Shown in pieces: positions 36,003-45,648 of a stretch of DNA of 55,686 bases (position 1 is its first letter; each line of letters opens with the position of its first letter). The notes below the pieces were generated by a model that was not told the DNA's origin, did not search any database, and saw only the letters and a program-made list of their open reading frames with translations. The stretch comes from Pseudofrankia coriaricola (GTDB taxonomy: Bacteria > Actinomycetota > Actinomycetes > Frankiales > Frankiaceae), in the NCBI RefSeq assembly GCF_001854805.1, contig NZ_MBLO01000091.1:279-55964 (forward strand). Direction: 5' to 3'. A program made the translations under genes and the position numbers.

Positions 36003-36017
36003 ACGCGTGAGCGGGAA

Positions 36018-37103
36018 CTAGGCGGCGGCGGCCTGGCTGGCGGCGGCCCAGCGCTCCAGGAGGGCGGCGGCCGTGCCGGAGTCGACGGCGGCGGCGGCGC
36101 GCTCGAGCTGCGCGCGGATCTGCTCGGTCACGGGCCGCTCGGTAGGGCCGTCGGCCGCGACGATCGCGGCGGCGGCGGCGAGCAGCACCGCGTCGCGCAC
36201 CGGGCTCGGCTTGCCGGCGAGCACCGCGCGGGTGATCCCGGCGTTGAACGGCGCGTCCGCGCCGCGCAGCGCCTCGAGATCCGGCACGTCGATGCCGACG
36301 TCGCGCGGGTCGAAGCGCTCCGTGCGCAGCTCACCGTCACCGCCGGTCACCCAGATCGTCGACGTCGCGGACGGGGAGAGCTCGTCCAGTCCGTCGTCGC
36401 CGCGGAACACCAGCGCCCGGGTGCCCCGGTCCGCGAGCACCCGCGCCATCACCGGCGCGAGCCGGGCGTCGGCGACGCCGAGCGACTGCGCGCCGGGCCT
36501 GGCCGGGTTCGTCAGCGGCCCGAGAATGTTGAACGCCGTCGGCACCCCCAGCTCGGCGCGCACCGCCCCCACGTGGCGCATAGCCGGGTGGAACGCCCTC
36601 GCGAAGCAGAAGGCGATCCCCGCCTCGGCGAGCGTCGACGCGACCCCCGCCGGCGACAGCTCGATGACGACACCGAGCTCCTCGAGCAGGTCGGCCGAGC
36701 CGCACGACGACGACGACGCCCGGTTGCCGTGCTTGACGACCGGGATGCCGGCGGCGGCGACGACGATCGCCGCCATCGTCGACAGGTTGACGGTGTGCGA
36801 CCGGTCCCCGCCGGTGCCGCAGGTGTCGACGGCGGCGGCGAGCAACGAGGCATCGGCGTGCACGGGCAGGGCGAAGTCGAGCATCGAGGCGACCATGCCG
36901 CCGATCTCGGCCGCGGTCTCGCCCTTGGCGCGCAGCGCGGTGAGGAACGCGGCGACCCGAGCGGGGCTCGCCGCCCCGGACATGATCTGGTTCATCGCCC
37001 AGCCGGCCTGCTCCGCCGCGAGGTCCTCGCGGGACAGCAGCGCGTGCAGCAGGTCGGGCCAGGTCTGCTCGGCCGGCGCCCGCGCCGGAGCCGAGGCCGT
37101 CAC
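36018..37103 (-). CDS. trpD: Anthranilate phosphoribosyltransferase
   Basis: Second step of tryptophan synthesis: anthranilate + PRPP to phosphoribosylanthranilate. 361 residues. PRPP-binding motif VDTCGTGGDRSHTVNLSTMA, the glycine loop KHGNRASSSSCGSADLLEELG (20 residues or fewer per segment), the anthranilate-site FARAFHPAMRHVGAVRAELG and the metal-site GDDGLDELS are intact. Start GTG 37103 overlaps the stop of the receiver-like gene (GTGA). It stands alone here, away from other trp genes, as in the homologous mycobacterial locus. Confidence 0.95.
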   Translation of the reverse strand: MTASAPARAPAEQTWPDLLHALLSREDLAAEQAGWAMNQIMSGAASPARVAAFLTALRAKGETAAEIGGMVASMLDFALPVHADASLLAAAVDTCGTGGDRSHTVNLSTMAAIVVAAAGIPVVKHGNRASSSSCGSADLLEELGVVIELSPAGVASTLAEAGIAFCFARAFHPAMRHVGAVRAELGVPTAFNILGPLTNPARPGAQSLGVADARLAPVMARVLADRGTRALVFRGDDGLDELSPSATSTIWVTGGDGELRTERFDPRDVGIDVPDLEALRGADAPFNAGITRAVLAGKPSPVRDAVLLAAAAAIVAADGPTERPVTEQIRAQLERAAAAVDSGTAAALLERWAAASQAAAA

Positions 37104-37537
37104 GGCTCGGACGTTCCGTGCGCGGCGTAGGTGACCGGCCGGCGGACAGGCGCGCCGGAGACTCGGGCCCGCAGCAGGCCGACGACGGCGGCCGTCAGCT
37201 CGTCCGGGTCGACCGGGTGAGTCACCACCGCATCGGCCAGCGACCATGTCGCGAGCCACCGGTCGTCCTGACGTGCCACCAGCAGGATCGTGGGCGGGCA
37301 GTCGGTGACCTCGTTCTTCAGCTGGCGGGACAGGCCCATCCCGCCCTCAGGGGTGGCCTCCGCGTCCAGGACGCAGAGGTCGGCCTCGCCGTGGTCGACG
37401 GCGGCCACCAGATCGCGGCCGTGGGTCACGTCGACGAACTCGATCTCGCCGAGCTGCTGATCGGGGAGGGTGCCGATGGCCGCCTTGACGCGCTCGCGCA
37501 CGTCAGCCCGGTCGGCGTACACCAGGACTGTGCTCAT
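37100..37537 (-). CDS. Receiver-like (pseudo-response-regulator) protein
   Basis: 145 residues from ATG 37537 (MSTVLVYADRADVRERVKAA). The CheY-like alternation of strands and helices is visible: VLVYADRADV, ADLCVLDAEATPEGGMGLSR (candidate phospho-acceptor Asp in VLDAE), PPTILLVARQDDRWLATWS and DAVVTHPVDPDELTAAVVGL. The acidic pair that binds Mg in the first loop is not canonical (ADRAD), and the conserved Lys before the last helix appears to be His (VTHP). It has no DNA-binding output domain. It is translationally coupled to trpD by GTGA. A non-canonical receiver with unknown partner; similar stand-alone proteins occur at this place in streptomycetes, from memory. Confidence 0.75.
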   Translation of the reverse strand: MSTVLVYADRADVRERVKAAIGTLPDQQLGEIEFVDVTHGRDLVAAVDHGEADLCVLDAEATPEGGMGLSRQLKNEVTDCPPTILLVARQDDRWLATWSLADAVVTHPVDPDELTAAVVGLLRARVSGAPVRRPVTYAAHGTSEP

Positions 37538-37857
37538 GTCCTGCGCGGCCTTTCGCTCCGAGGTACCGCCGCGGTAGGCGGCGGGGCGGCGCCCCGTCCG
37601 TCGCGGCCGGCCGAGGGCGCCGGCCGGGCCGGCATGCCAGCCCGGCCGCTCGCCGCGCCTGCCGGTGCCCGCCGACACCCGCGACGCCAACGGCGCTGGC
37701 TTGGGCGTGGTGAACACCACGACGACAAGGAGTCCGGTGCGAGGGTATCGGACCAGGCGCGATACGGTCTGCCCAGCCCGGGGACCGACAGCGGCCCAGG
37801 CCATGAGACCCACCTCACCATCCCTCCGTTTGTCACCCGTCAGTGGAGGAATCGATA

Positions 37858-37874
37858 CTGAGACTCGTTCTCAG
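37858..37874 (+). promoter_or_regulatory. Candidate Fur/PerR operator
   Basis: CTGAGA-N5-TCTCAG, an interrupted palindrome 65 bases upstream of the Fur-family gene, fits an autoregulated PerR/Fur box by position and symmetry. The remaining divergent spacer (37538-37857) shows no other gene. Confidence 0.5.
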
Positions 37875-37938
37875 AGATGGCTTGGCTCGGCCAGCAGGAA
37901 CCGCCGACCGGCCCGCCATGGTGTGAAGGAGGTGACGC

Positions 37939-38379
37939 GTGCCGAGCCGGGAGCAGGAATTACGGCTGACTCCTCAGCGTGCCGCCGTGCTGGCGGTGCT
38001 GCGGGCGGCGCACGACCATCCGACCGCGGCGGAGGTGTACGAGCGGGTACGAGCGGTCGCGCCGGGCATCGGGAGCGCGACCGTCTACCGCTCGCTCGGG
38101 TTGCTGGTCGCCACCGGGCACGCCCTGGAACTGAACCTGGGCGCCGGGGCCGCCGCCCGCTATGACGCCAACACCGACCGCCATGACCACGCGGTCTGTG
38201 ACCGGTGCGGACGCGCGGTCGACATCGACCACCCCATCCCCAGCGGGATGGTGGCGGAGATCGCTCGGGACTCGGGCTTCTCCATCACCGGCTACGACCT
38301 GCAGTTCCGTGGCCTGTGTCCGGAGTGCGCGGCGCCAGCGGGCGCCGTGACCGGCCCGAGTGCGGACAACGGAGCCTGA
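37939..38379 (+). CDS. Fur-family metalloregulator (PerR/Zur-like)
   Basis: 146 residues. Winged-helix part: ELRLTPQRAAVLAVLRAAHD, HPTAAEVYERVRAV and IGSATVYRSLGLLVATGHAL. Metal part: ARYDANTDRHDHAVCDRCGR, then GLCPECAAP, giving two CxxC motifs for structural zinc and a His-rich regulatory site. The pairing with rubrerythrin suggests peroxide sensing (PerR type). Start GTG 37939 has an excellent AAGGAGGTGA. A CTGAGA/TCTCAG palindrome lies upstream, suggesting autoregulation; rubrerythrin follows 66 bases later. Confidence 0.92.
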   Translation: MPSREQELRLTPQRAAVLAVLRAAHDHPTAAEVYERVRAVAPGIGSATVYRSLGLLVATGHALELNLGAGAAARYDANTDRHDHAVCDRCGRAVDIDHPIPSGMVAEIARDSGFSITGYDLQFRGLCPECAAPAGAVTGPSADNGA

Positions 38380-38445
38380 GGCCCACGCGGGACCGAGGGC
38401 GCCGACGGATCCACCTCAGCTCGAAACGACATCGAAGGAGCACGT

Positions 38446-38880
<435 letters not shown>

Positions 38881-38941
38881 CCTTCGGCCCGCACCGGCCG
38901 GAGCGCCGCACGCCGCGGGCAGTGCGAGGCTCCGCGTCCGG

Positions 38942-39103
38942 GGTTTCCTGACGGCGCATTGGCGCAGTGCCAACGCGACCACCCCACCGACCCGGGGCCG
39001 GGCCAGCCATCGCTGTGTGGCCTTGCCCCGGATCGGCGGGGGAGGGCGCCCCAGGCGCCCGACACGGGGCGAGCGCGTCCAGCGCCTCGCCCCGACACCG
39101 TCG
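38942..39103 (-). repeat. Dispersed repeat family A, copy 3
   Basis: Read on the minus strand: GCTCGCCCCGTGTCGGGCGC, GGCGCCCTCC, then GGGTCGGTGGGGTGGTCGCG and GCGCCAATGCGCCGTCA. Middle part diverged from copies 1 and 2. It fills most of the 396-bp gap between the rubrerythrin and DUF3501 genes. Confidence 0.75.
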
Positions 39104-39276
39104 CCGCCGCCCGGGCCCCGGTCCCGCGCATTTCACGACCGGTGCCCGCCCGAGCCGGGCCGGCACGCTCAGGTTCGCGTACGCGTGCGGGCGGCTCAAC
39201 CGTGGCGCGTTTCCCTGAGCCAGGACCGGACCGCGGGCCGCGGGCCACCGTGCCGCTCGCACCCAGGGGGTTACCG

Positions 39277-39873
39277 ATGATGCTGACCGTCGACGACATC
39301 AACACCGACCACCAGGCCTACGCGGCCACCCGCGCTGAGATGCGCAAACGCATGATTCCGGTGCGCGCCGAGCGGCGAGTCCGCGTCGGCGACATCGTCG
39401 CGTTCGAGTTCGAGAACCTGGACACGCTGCGCTACCAGGTGCAGGAGATGGTCTACACCGAGCGGCTGACCGAGCGGTCGGACGTCGCGCACGAGGTCGA
39501 GGTGTACGGGCGCCTGATGCCGTCCAGCCATGCGCTGACGGCGACGATGTTCGTGGAGCTCAGGGCCACCGAGTCGGTCCGCGAGGAACTGGCGCACCTC
39601 GACGGCCTGCAGCGCGCGATCTCCCTGGAGATCGACGGCGAGAGCGCGCCCGCCGAGGAGATCCGCGGCACCGAAGAGGACCTGGACATGCCGAGCGAGA
39701 CCGTCTCGGTGCACATGTTCCGATTCCCGCTGACCGACGAGCAGCGCGACAAGTTCCGCGACCCCGAGGTCGCCGTCGAGCTCGTCGTCGACCATGAGGC
39801 CTACAACGACTCGACCCCCATCGAGGGCGCGACCCGCAGGAGCCTCATCGCCGACCTCACCCTGCGCTCCTAA
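39277..39873 (+). CDS. DUF3501-family protein
   Basis: 198 residues, soluble and acidic. It has the DUF3501 pattern: a start [20 protein letters not shown], then [55 protein letters not shown] and the C-terminal [10 protein letters not shown]. Function unknown; the family is commonly encoded beside rubrerythrins and Fe-S oxidoreductases, matching this context. Start ATG 39277 (ATGATG) has AGGGGG six bases upstream. The next ~1 kb is non-coding and contains the long inverted repeat. Confidence 0.85.
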   Translation: MMLTVDDINTDHQAYAATRAEMRKRMIPVRAERRVRVGDIVAFEFENLDTLRYQVQEMVYTERLTERSDVAHEVEVYGRLMPSSHALTATMFVELRATESVREELAHLDGLQRAISLEIDGESAPAEEIRGTEEDLDMPSETVSVHMFRFPLTDEQRDKFRDPEVAVELVVDHEAYNDSTPIEGATRRSLIADLTLRS

Positions 39874-39983
39874 TTTTTGGTTTGCTCCGCGCGGGCTGTG
39901 TTGCTGGTTCGCTCCGTCTGGGCTGCACGGGTCTGGGACTGGTTCAGGCACGACAGACGCGGAACATGATCGGGCTCGGGCGG

Positions 39984-40565
39984 GAAGGTTGTTGCTGGTT
40001 CGCTCCGTCCGGGCGCGGCGCTCCGGCCCCTTACTCGCTTCGCTCCCAAGGGACCTCCGCGCCGCGTCCTCCTGCGCTCACGTGCGCTGCGGCGACCTCC
40101 GCTGCGGCCCGACCACGTCGCTTCGCTCGTGGCCGGGCCTCCGCGAAGGCACGCCTCCGCGCCAGCGCAGTTGCGTTTCGCTTGAACGTCACCAATCCAA
40201 GGCCGACCCCGGAACCGTGGTCAGACCTTCGCGGGAGCCACGTCGCTTCGCTCGTGGAACGTCTGGACTGGTGCTGGTCGCGTTCCGTGCCGATCAGGTG
40301 CGAAGGCCGCCCACGAGCGAAGCGACGTGGCCCCACCAAGACAGCAGCTTCGGCCTCGCGACGTGCAGCGGGACGCAACCGGGCTGGGCGCGGAGGCGCG
40401 CCTCGCGGAGGCTCTCCTACGAGCGAAGCGACGTAGGGGGGCCGCAGCGAGGTCGCCGGAGCGCCCGTGAGCGGAGGAGGACGGCGCGCGGAGGTCCCGT
40501 GGGAGCGAAGCGAGTACGGGGCCGGAGCGCGCCGCCCGCACGGAGCGAACCAGAAACAACCTTCA
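39984..40565. repeat. Very long inverted repeat (~290-bp arms) between DUF3501 and ctaE
   Basis: The left arm starting GAAGGTTGTTGCTGGTTCGC (39984) is the reverse complement, with scattered mismatches and small indels, of the right arm ending near 40565. The GCGCTCCGGCCCC, ACTCGCTTCGCTCCCA, GGACCTCCGCGC and ACGTCGCTTCGCTCGT blocks all recur in mirror order. The arms meet near 40275 with a ~55-base less-paired centre. The motif TCGCTTCGC appears three times on the left and three times inverted on the right. An additional copy of GCTGGTTCGCTCCGTC lies outside at ~39902. No credible ORF. The flanks 39874-39983 and 40566-40932 hold no gene. Confidence 0.9.
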
Positions 40566-40932
40566 CCCCGACCCCGGAACCTGTTCTGCGGCGGCCCGAA
40601 GCTGCCGCCGAAGTTCGTGAGCCGCAGCACATCCTGGGCAAGGCTTCGCGATGCTGGCTGACTCGGCCGGCTCGGGGCCGGTCGGCGCGTTCGGCACCGG
40701 AAGCGCGCTGCGGGCGGGGCGCGGTAGGGCCTGGGTTTTGGGAGATTTTTGCCGCAGTGCTGGCGGTGCGCTGCGGGGGTGTCGGCGCTGGCCGGTGCGC
40801 GTCCTACCTAGCTCAGAAGGGCCATCGGACAGTCTTCTACTAGTCGTAGGAGGTGGGTCGGCGGGCCCTCGACGGGCCGTAGTCCTACCGAACGTCGAAC
40901 CTTCGGTGGCGCTTGCGCCAGCGCGTGCCAGA

Positions 40933-41571
40933 ATGACCGACGTGGCCACGGCACCCGTCCTCGAGAAGGCTCCGCCACCACATCCCATGGCCAACCGTCC
41001 GTCGATGGTCTCGGTTGGCACCGTGGTGTGGCTGTCGTCGGAGCTGATGTTCTTCGCGGCGCTTTTCGCGATGTACTACACGATCCGTTCGGTCAACAGC
41101 GGCAACTGGCCGCCTACGACCGGTGACCCGGCTGGTTCCGAGATCGGCCCGGTGCACCTGCACGTCGCCTACGCGCTGGTCTTCACGATCATCCTGGTGC
41201 TGTCCAGCGTGACCTGCCAGCTTGGCGTGTTCGCCGCGGAGCGGGGCGACGTGTTCGGGCTGCGCCGCTGGTACACGATCTCGTTCGTCATGGGCCTGGT
41301 CTTCGTCCTCGGCCAGGCGAACGAGTTCTTCCGGGAGAACGAGTTCGGGCTGAACTCGCACGCCTACGGCTCGGTCTACTACCTGACCAGCGGCTTCCAC
41401 GGTCTGCACGTGATCGGTGGTCTGATCGCCTTCATCATGGTCCTGGCCAGGTCGACCTTCGGGCGCTTCACGCCGGAGAAGGCGACCTCGGCGATCGTCG
41501 TGTCGTACTACTGGCACTTCGTCGACGTCGTCTGGATCGGCCTGTTCGCGACCATCTACCTCCTCCAGTGA
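40933..41571 (+). CDS. ctaE: Cytochrome c oxidase subunit III
   Basis: 212 residues with five helices, as typical for the actinobacterial form. Motifs: [55 protein letters not shown] and [20 protein letters not shown]. It stabilises subunit I. Start ATG 40933 ([16 protein letters not shown]) is chosen because the upstream frame reads through non-conserved DNA. It is separated from ctaCDF by ~5.7 kb and fused into an operon with the bc complex genes: GTGA overlap with qcrC. Translation of this operon begins shortly after the giant inverted repeat. Confidence 0.96.
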   Translation: MTDVATAPVLEKAPPPHPMANRPSMVSVGTVVWLSSELMFFAALFAMYYTIRSVNSGNWPPTTGDPAGSEIGPVHLHVAYALVFTIILVLSSVTCQLGVFAAERGDVFGLRRWYTISFVMGLVFVLGQANEFFRENEFGLNSHAYGSVYYLTSGFHGLHVIGGLIAFIMVLARSTFGRFTPEKATSAIVVSYYWHFVDVVWIGLFATIYLLQ

Positions 41572-42650
41572 GCGACATGACTGCATCCACCGGCAACGAG
41601 AACGACATGGCCGCGCCCACCGGTCCCGCCGACGAGGCGGCCGCGGTGACCGCGTCGACCGACGTGACCGAGGCGGCGGAGGTGAGCGACGTGGCCGGGG
41701 CGGTGGAGATGGCCGAGGCGAGCGACGTGACCGAGGTGGCGGAGCCGGAGGCCGGGCCGACGGAGCCGGAGGCCCAGGCGGAGGACGCCGAGAAGCCGGA
41801 GGCAGCCGCGTCGGCGCCCCCCACGGGTGTACGCGGGCGGCTGGTCACCAGGACCTCCCGCCGGTCCCGCGGCCCGGCCAGCGCGCGCCGCCGGCGCCGC
41901 TCGTCCACGCTCGTCCTCTCGCTCGCCCTCATGGCCACGGGCGTGCTGTGGTCGGTGCTGGCGCCCAGCGGCAGCGCGGCGGACTCGACCGACAACGCGG
42001 CGGTCAAGGCGGGCCGCGCTCTCTACGTGCAGGGCTGCTCGACCTGCCATGGGCTCAACGCGGCCGGCACCGTCTCCGGCCCGAGCCTGATCGGCGTCGG
42101 CTCCGCCGCGGTCGACTTCCAGGTGTCCACCGGGCGCATGCCGCTCGCGCACCCGGGCGCCCAGGCAGAGCGCAAGGACCCGAGCTACTCGGAGACGCAG
42201 ATCGACCAGCTCGCGGCCTACATCCAGACGCTCGGCGGCGGCACCACCACGCCGGAGATCAGCAAGGATGACCTCGCCGACGCGGACCTGACGTACGGCG
42301 GCGAGCTCTACCGGGCGAACTGCGCACAGTGCCACCAGTCCGCGGGCGCGGGCGCTCCGCTGACCTACGGCAAGTACGCGCCGGCGCTGACCAACGCGAC
42401 GCCGGAGCAGATCGTCGAGGCCATGCGCGTCGGTCCCGAGTCGATGCCGGTGTTCGGTTCCGGCCAGATCGACGACGAGGGCGCCAAGGCGATCGCGGCC
42501 TACATCATCATGAACCGCGACACCCCCAGCCCCGGTGGCCACAAGCTGGGCAGCTACGGCCCCGTCCCAGAGGGCCTGCTCGGCTGGCTGATCGGCATCG
42601 GCGGCCTGCTCGGCGTGTGCCTGTGGATCGGAGCGAGGCAGAAGGTATGA
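41568..42650 (+). CDS. qcrC: Dihaem cytochrome c subunit QcrC of the bcc complex
   Basis: 360 residues. Two c-type haem sites, CSTCH and CAQCH, with Met ligands in later loops ([19 protein letters not shown]), and a C-terminal anchor [20 protein letters not shown]. In actinobacteria this subunit replaces soluble cytochrome c and feeds CtaC directly. The N-terminal ~90 residues form an unusually long acidic Ala/Glu/Val-rich tail (for example [20 protein letters not shown]) before an Arg-rich stretch and the first membrane helix. Start GTG 41568 overlaps ctaE (GTGA); ATG 41577 is also in frame. The stop overlaps qcrA (ATGA). Confidence 0.95.
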   Translation: MSDMTASTGNENDMAAPTGPADEAAAVTASTDVTEAAEVSDVAGAVEMAEASDVTEVAEPEAGPTEPEAQAEDAEKPEAAASAPPTGVRGRLVTRTSRRSRGPASARRRRRSSTLVLSLALMATGVLWSVLAPSGSAADSTDNAAVKAGRALYVQGCSTCHGLNAAGTVSGPSLIGVGSAAVDFQVSTGRMPLAHPGAQAERKDPSYSETQIDQLAAYIQTLGGGTTTPEISKDDLADADLTYGGELYRANCAQCHQSAGAGAPLTYGKYAPALTNATPEQIVEAMRVGPESMPVFGSGQIDDEGAKAIAAYIIMNRDTPSPGGHKLGSYGPVPEGLLGWLIGIGGLLGVCLWIGARQKV

Positions 42651-43792
42651 GCGAGCAGGACGACACCTCCACCGGAGGTGGGAGCGTCTTCGACCGGGTG
42701 AAGCGCCCGGCCGGGGGCGGGCCGGCCGGCGGGAGCGGTGGCGCCGGGGCCCCGGAGGGCCCCGAGGTGCTGGGCACCCCGCCGGCTCCGACCGACTCCA
42801 CCCAGCTGGAGGAGCACACCTCCTGGCGGCACGCGGGCGTCGCGCACCGGCCGCCGCGGGCCGAGGACGTCGACCGGCGCGCCGAGCGGCGTGCCGAGCG
42901 GCTGATCGCGCTCTGGTTCACCGTCTCGGTGATCGGCACGCTCGGCTTCATCGTCGCGAACTTCGCGGGCGACAAGCACAAGGCGTACTACACCCCGTGC
43001 CTGGGCCTCGGGATCGCGCTCGCCGTCGGCGGCCTCGGCGTCGGGATGATCCTGTGGGCCAAGCGGCTGATGCCGCACGAGCAGGCCGTGCAGGAGCGGC
43101 ACTCCTTCAAGAGCACCGACGTGGAGACGGCGGTCCTCGAGGAGGAGGTGGCGCTCGGCTTCGACGCCATGGGCCTGGGCCGGTTCAAGCTGGTACGCCG
43201 CAGCCTGCTTGGTGCTGGCGCCGTGCTCGGCGGCCTCGCGGTGGTGCCGCTGCTGAACCTCACGAACGCCAAGCCGGGCAAGAAGCTCGACCACACCCAC
43301 TGGGTGAAGGGCGCCCGGATGGTCACCGGCGAGGGACGGTTCGTCAAGCTCGGCGACATCTCCATCGGCGGCATCGAGACCGTCTTCCCGGCGGTGCCCG
43401 TCAAGGACGCGGGCGGCACCACCAGGTTCGAGCCCCAGCTGGACCTGCACACCAAGGCCGACAGCGCCACGATCCTGGTCCGCCTCGAGCCGGGCATCAA
43501 CAAGCCCCGGCCCGGGCGGGAGAACTGGGACCTGGCGGGCCTGGTCGCCTACTCGAAGATCTGCTCGCACGCCGGCTGCCCGGTCAGCCTCTACGAGCAG
43601 CAGACCCATCACCTGCTCTGCCCGTGCCACCAGTCGGTGTTCGACGTGCCGGACGGCTGCCGCGCCATCTTCGGCCCGGCCAGCCGGTCGCTGCCGCAGC
43701 TCGCGCTCGGCGTCGACGGCGATGGCTACCTCATCGCCCGGGACGGCGACTACACCGAGCCGATCGGGCCCGCGTTCTGGGAGCGCTCATGA
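42647..43792 (+). CDS. qcrA: Rieske iron-sulfur subunit QcrA
   Basis: 381 residues. [2Fe-2S] ligands: CSHAGCPVSLYEQ and CPCHQSVFD. The N-terminal ~60 residues are Gly/Pro-rich, followed by three helices (LIALWFTVSVIGTLGFIVAN, LGLGIALAVGGLGVGMILWA and SLLGAGAVLGGLAVVPLLNL) as in actinobacterial QcrA, instead of the single anchor of mitochondrial Rieske proteins. Start ATG 42647 ([12 protein letters not shown]) overlaps the qcrC stop; the stop overlaps the qcrB start, both as ATGA. Confidence 0.96.
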   Translation: MSEQDDTSTGGGSVFDRVKRPAGGGPAGGSGGAGAPEGPEVLGTPPAPTDSTQLEEHTSWRHAGVAHRPPRAEDVDRRAERRAERLIALWFTVSVIGTLGFIVANFAGDKHKAYYTPCLGLGIALAVGGLGVGMILWAKRLMPHEQAVQERHSFKSTDVETAVLEEEVALGFDAMGLGRFKLVRRSLLGAGAVLGGLAVVPLLNLTNAKPGKKLDHTHWVKGARMVTGEGRFVKLGDISIGGIETVFPAVPVKDAGGTTRFEPQLDLHTKADSATILVRLEPGINKPRPGRENWDLAGLVAYSKICSHAGCPVSLYEQQTHHLLCPCHQSVFDVPDGCRAIFGPASRSLPQLALGVDGDGYLIARDGDYTEPIGPAFWERS

Positions 43793-45417
43793 CGACGACG
43801 CACGGGCCGGCCGGTTCGCCCGCGGCCGCCCCGAAGCTCGAGAAGCGGCCGAGCCCGGTTCGCAAGCTCAACCGGGCGGCGGACGAGCGGTTCCACACCC
43901 AGCGGGCGCTGCGGGAGAACCTGAACAAGGTCTTCCCCGACCACTGGTCGTTCATGATCGGTGAGATCGCGCTCTACAGCTTTATCATCCTGATATTGAC
44001 CGGGATCTACCTGACGCTGTTCTTCGACCCGAGCAACACCGAGGTCATCTACAACGGCTCGTACGTCCCGCTCAAGGGCGTGGAGATGAGCCGGGCGTAC
44101 GCGTCGACGCTGGACATCAGCTTCGACATCCGGGCCGGGCTGGTGTTCCGCCAGATCCACCACTGGGCGGCGCTGCTGTTCGTCGCGTCGATCATGGTCC
44201 ACCTGTTCCGGGTGTTCTTCACCGGCGCGTACCGCAAGCCGCGCGAGATCAACTGGCTGATCGGTGTCGGCCTGCTGGTCATGGGCATCTTCGAGGGCTT
44301 CGCCGGCTACTCGCTGCCGGACGACCTGCTCTCCGGCACCGGCCTGCGGATCGCCTCGTCGATCGCCCAGTCGATCCCGGTGGCCGGCACCTGGGCATCG
44401 TTCCTGCTGTTCGACGGCGAATGGCCCGGCATGAACTTCCTGCCTCGGCTCTACGTCGCGCACATCCTGCTGATCCCCGGCCTCCTGCTCGCGCTCGTCG
44501 GCGCGCACCTGGGCATCCTCTGGTACCAGAAACACACCGACTTCCCCGGCCCGGGCAAGACCGAGGACAACGTCATCGGCCACCGGGTGTTCCCGGTGTT
44601 CGCGGTGAAGTCCGGCGGGTTCTTCATGATGGTCTTCGCGATGCTGGCGCTGCTGGGTGGCCTCGCGCAGATCAACCCGATCTGGGTGTTCGGCCCGTAC
44701 GACCCGTCGAAGGTCAGCTCGGCGTCTCAGCCGGACTTCTACATCGGCTTCCTGGACGGCTCGACCCGTCTCATGCCGCCCTGGGAGTTCCGCGGGCTCG
44801 GGCACACGGTGGCCGCGGTGTTCTGGCCGACGGTGATCCTTCCCGGCATCCTGTTCACGCTGCTGGCGCTGTGGCCGTGGCTCGAGGCGAAGTTCACCGG
44901 GGACCGCGAGTCGCACAACTTGCTGCAACGGCCGCGGGAGGCGCCGACCCGTACCGCGATCGGCGCCATGTCGATCAGCTTCTACCTGGTGCTGCTGATC
45001 TCGGGTGGTAACGACGTCATCGCGAAGACGTTCAGCATCTCGCTGAACGCGATGACCTGGGCCGGCCGAGTCGGGCTGATCATCGTCCCACCGATCGCGT
45101 ACAAAGCCACCAAGGTGATCTGTATCGCGCTCAACAAGCGGGACCACGACATCGCCCACCACGGCATCGAGACCGGCATCATCCGGCAGCTGCCGACCGG
45201 CGAGTTCGTCGAGGACCACCGGCCCAAGCCGGACCCGGTGCCCGACTACCCGCTGGTGCCGACGCACCGCTTCGAGCTGCCGGCTCCGGGCCACGGCAAC
45301 GGCGATGGGCACGCGAAGGGCGGCATCACCACCCGCGCCCGCAAGGCCGTCACCGGCTTCTTCACCGAGGAGAAGACCGAAAGCGGCGAGGAACCGGTAG
45401 GCGGCCCCCGCCACTGA
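43789..45417 (+). CDS. qcrB: Cytochrome b subunit QcrB
   Basis: 542 residues; menaquinol-oxidising core with haems bL and bH. Recognised by FRQIHHWAALLFVASIMVHL, GFAGYSLPDDLLSGTGLRIA, HILLIPGLLLALVGAHLGIL and PDFYIGFLDGSTRLMPPWEF, the latter corresponding to the quinol site where mitochondrial proteins have PEWY. The C-terminal hydrophilic tail of ~90 residues (RQLPTGEFVEDHRP to GGPRH) is typical of actinobacteria. Start ATG 43789 overlaps qcrA by four bases. Last gene of the ctaE-qcrCAB operon; a hairpin at 45604 closes it. Confidence 0.97.
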   Translation: MTTTHGPAGSPAAAPKLEKRPSPVRKLNRAADERFHTQRALRENLNKVFPDHWSFMIGEIALYSFIILILTGIYLTLFFDPSNTEVIYNGSYVPLKGVEMSRAYASTLDISFDIRAGLVFRQIHHWAALLFVASIMVHLFRVFFTGAYRKPREINWLIGVGLLVMGIFEGFAGYSLPDDLLSGTGLRIASSIAQSIPVAGTWASFLLFDGEWPGMNFLPRLYVAHILLIPGLLLALVGAHLGILWYQKHTDFPGPGKTEDNVIGHRVFPVFAVKSGGFFMMVFAMLALLGGLAQINPIWVFGPYDPSKVSSASQPDFYIGFLDGSTRLMPPWEFRGLGHTVAAVFWPTVILPGILFTLLALWPWLEAKFTGDRESHNLLQRPREAPTRTAIGAMSISFYLVLLISGGNDVIAKTFSISLNAMTWAGRVGLIIVPPIAYKATKVICIALNKRDHDIAHHGIETGIIRQLPTGEFVEDHRPKPDPVPDYPLVPTHRFELPAPGHGNGDGHAKGGITTRARKAVTGFFTEEKTESGEEPVGGPRH

Positions 45418-45420
45418 GTC

Positions 45421-45566
45421 GGGCGCCGCCTGGTCGGGCGCGGAGCGCCCTCCCGGCCTTGGTTCCGGGCACAGCCGTATGGCGGCGGCTCGGCCTGTCT
45501 GGGGTCGGGGACGTGATTGGGTTGGCGCCAGCGCTGATGCGCGGTCGCTTGCTGTGGCTGGATTGA
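45421..45566 (+). repeat. Dispersed repeat family A, copy 4
   Basis: Landmarks in order: GGTCGGGCGCGGAGCGCCCT, TTGGTTCCGGGC, GTATGGCGGCGG, GGGGTCGGGGACGTGATTGG, GTTGGCGCCAGCGCTGATGC and TTGCTGTGGCTGG. It starts within four bases of the qcrB stop. Confidence 0.8.
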
Positions 45567-45603
45567 GTGATTTGCCCGCTGGAGCGGTGCGGCACGCATC
45601 GTC

Positions 45604-45648
45604 GCTGAGGGAGGCACGTCCTCGAGGGCGTGTCTCCCTCAGCTCTTT
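45604..45648. terminator. Bidirectional terminator, qcrB / exonuclease gene
   Basis: GCTGAGGGAGGCACG pairs with CGTGTCTCCCTCAGC (one mismatch) around a ten-base loop, followed by TCTTT on the plus strand. It overlaps the stop codon of the convergent exonuclease gene. Confidence 0.85.

Noticed and set aside
39975-40570. Insertion sequence or MITE call for the inverted repeat
   Set aside because: No transposase, no visible target-site duplication, and the arms meet almost directly; kept as an unexplained repeat instead.
40031-40661. Several ORFs of 64-199 codons within the giant inverted repeat, with mirrored peptides on both strands
   Set aside because: They arise because both arms are the same sequence read in opposite directions; no ribosome sites or domains.
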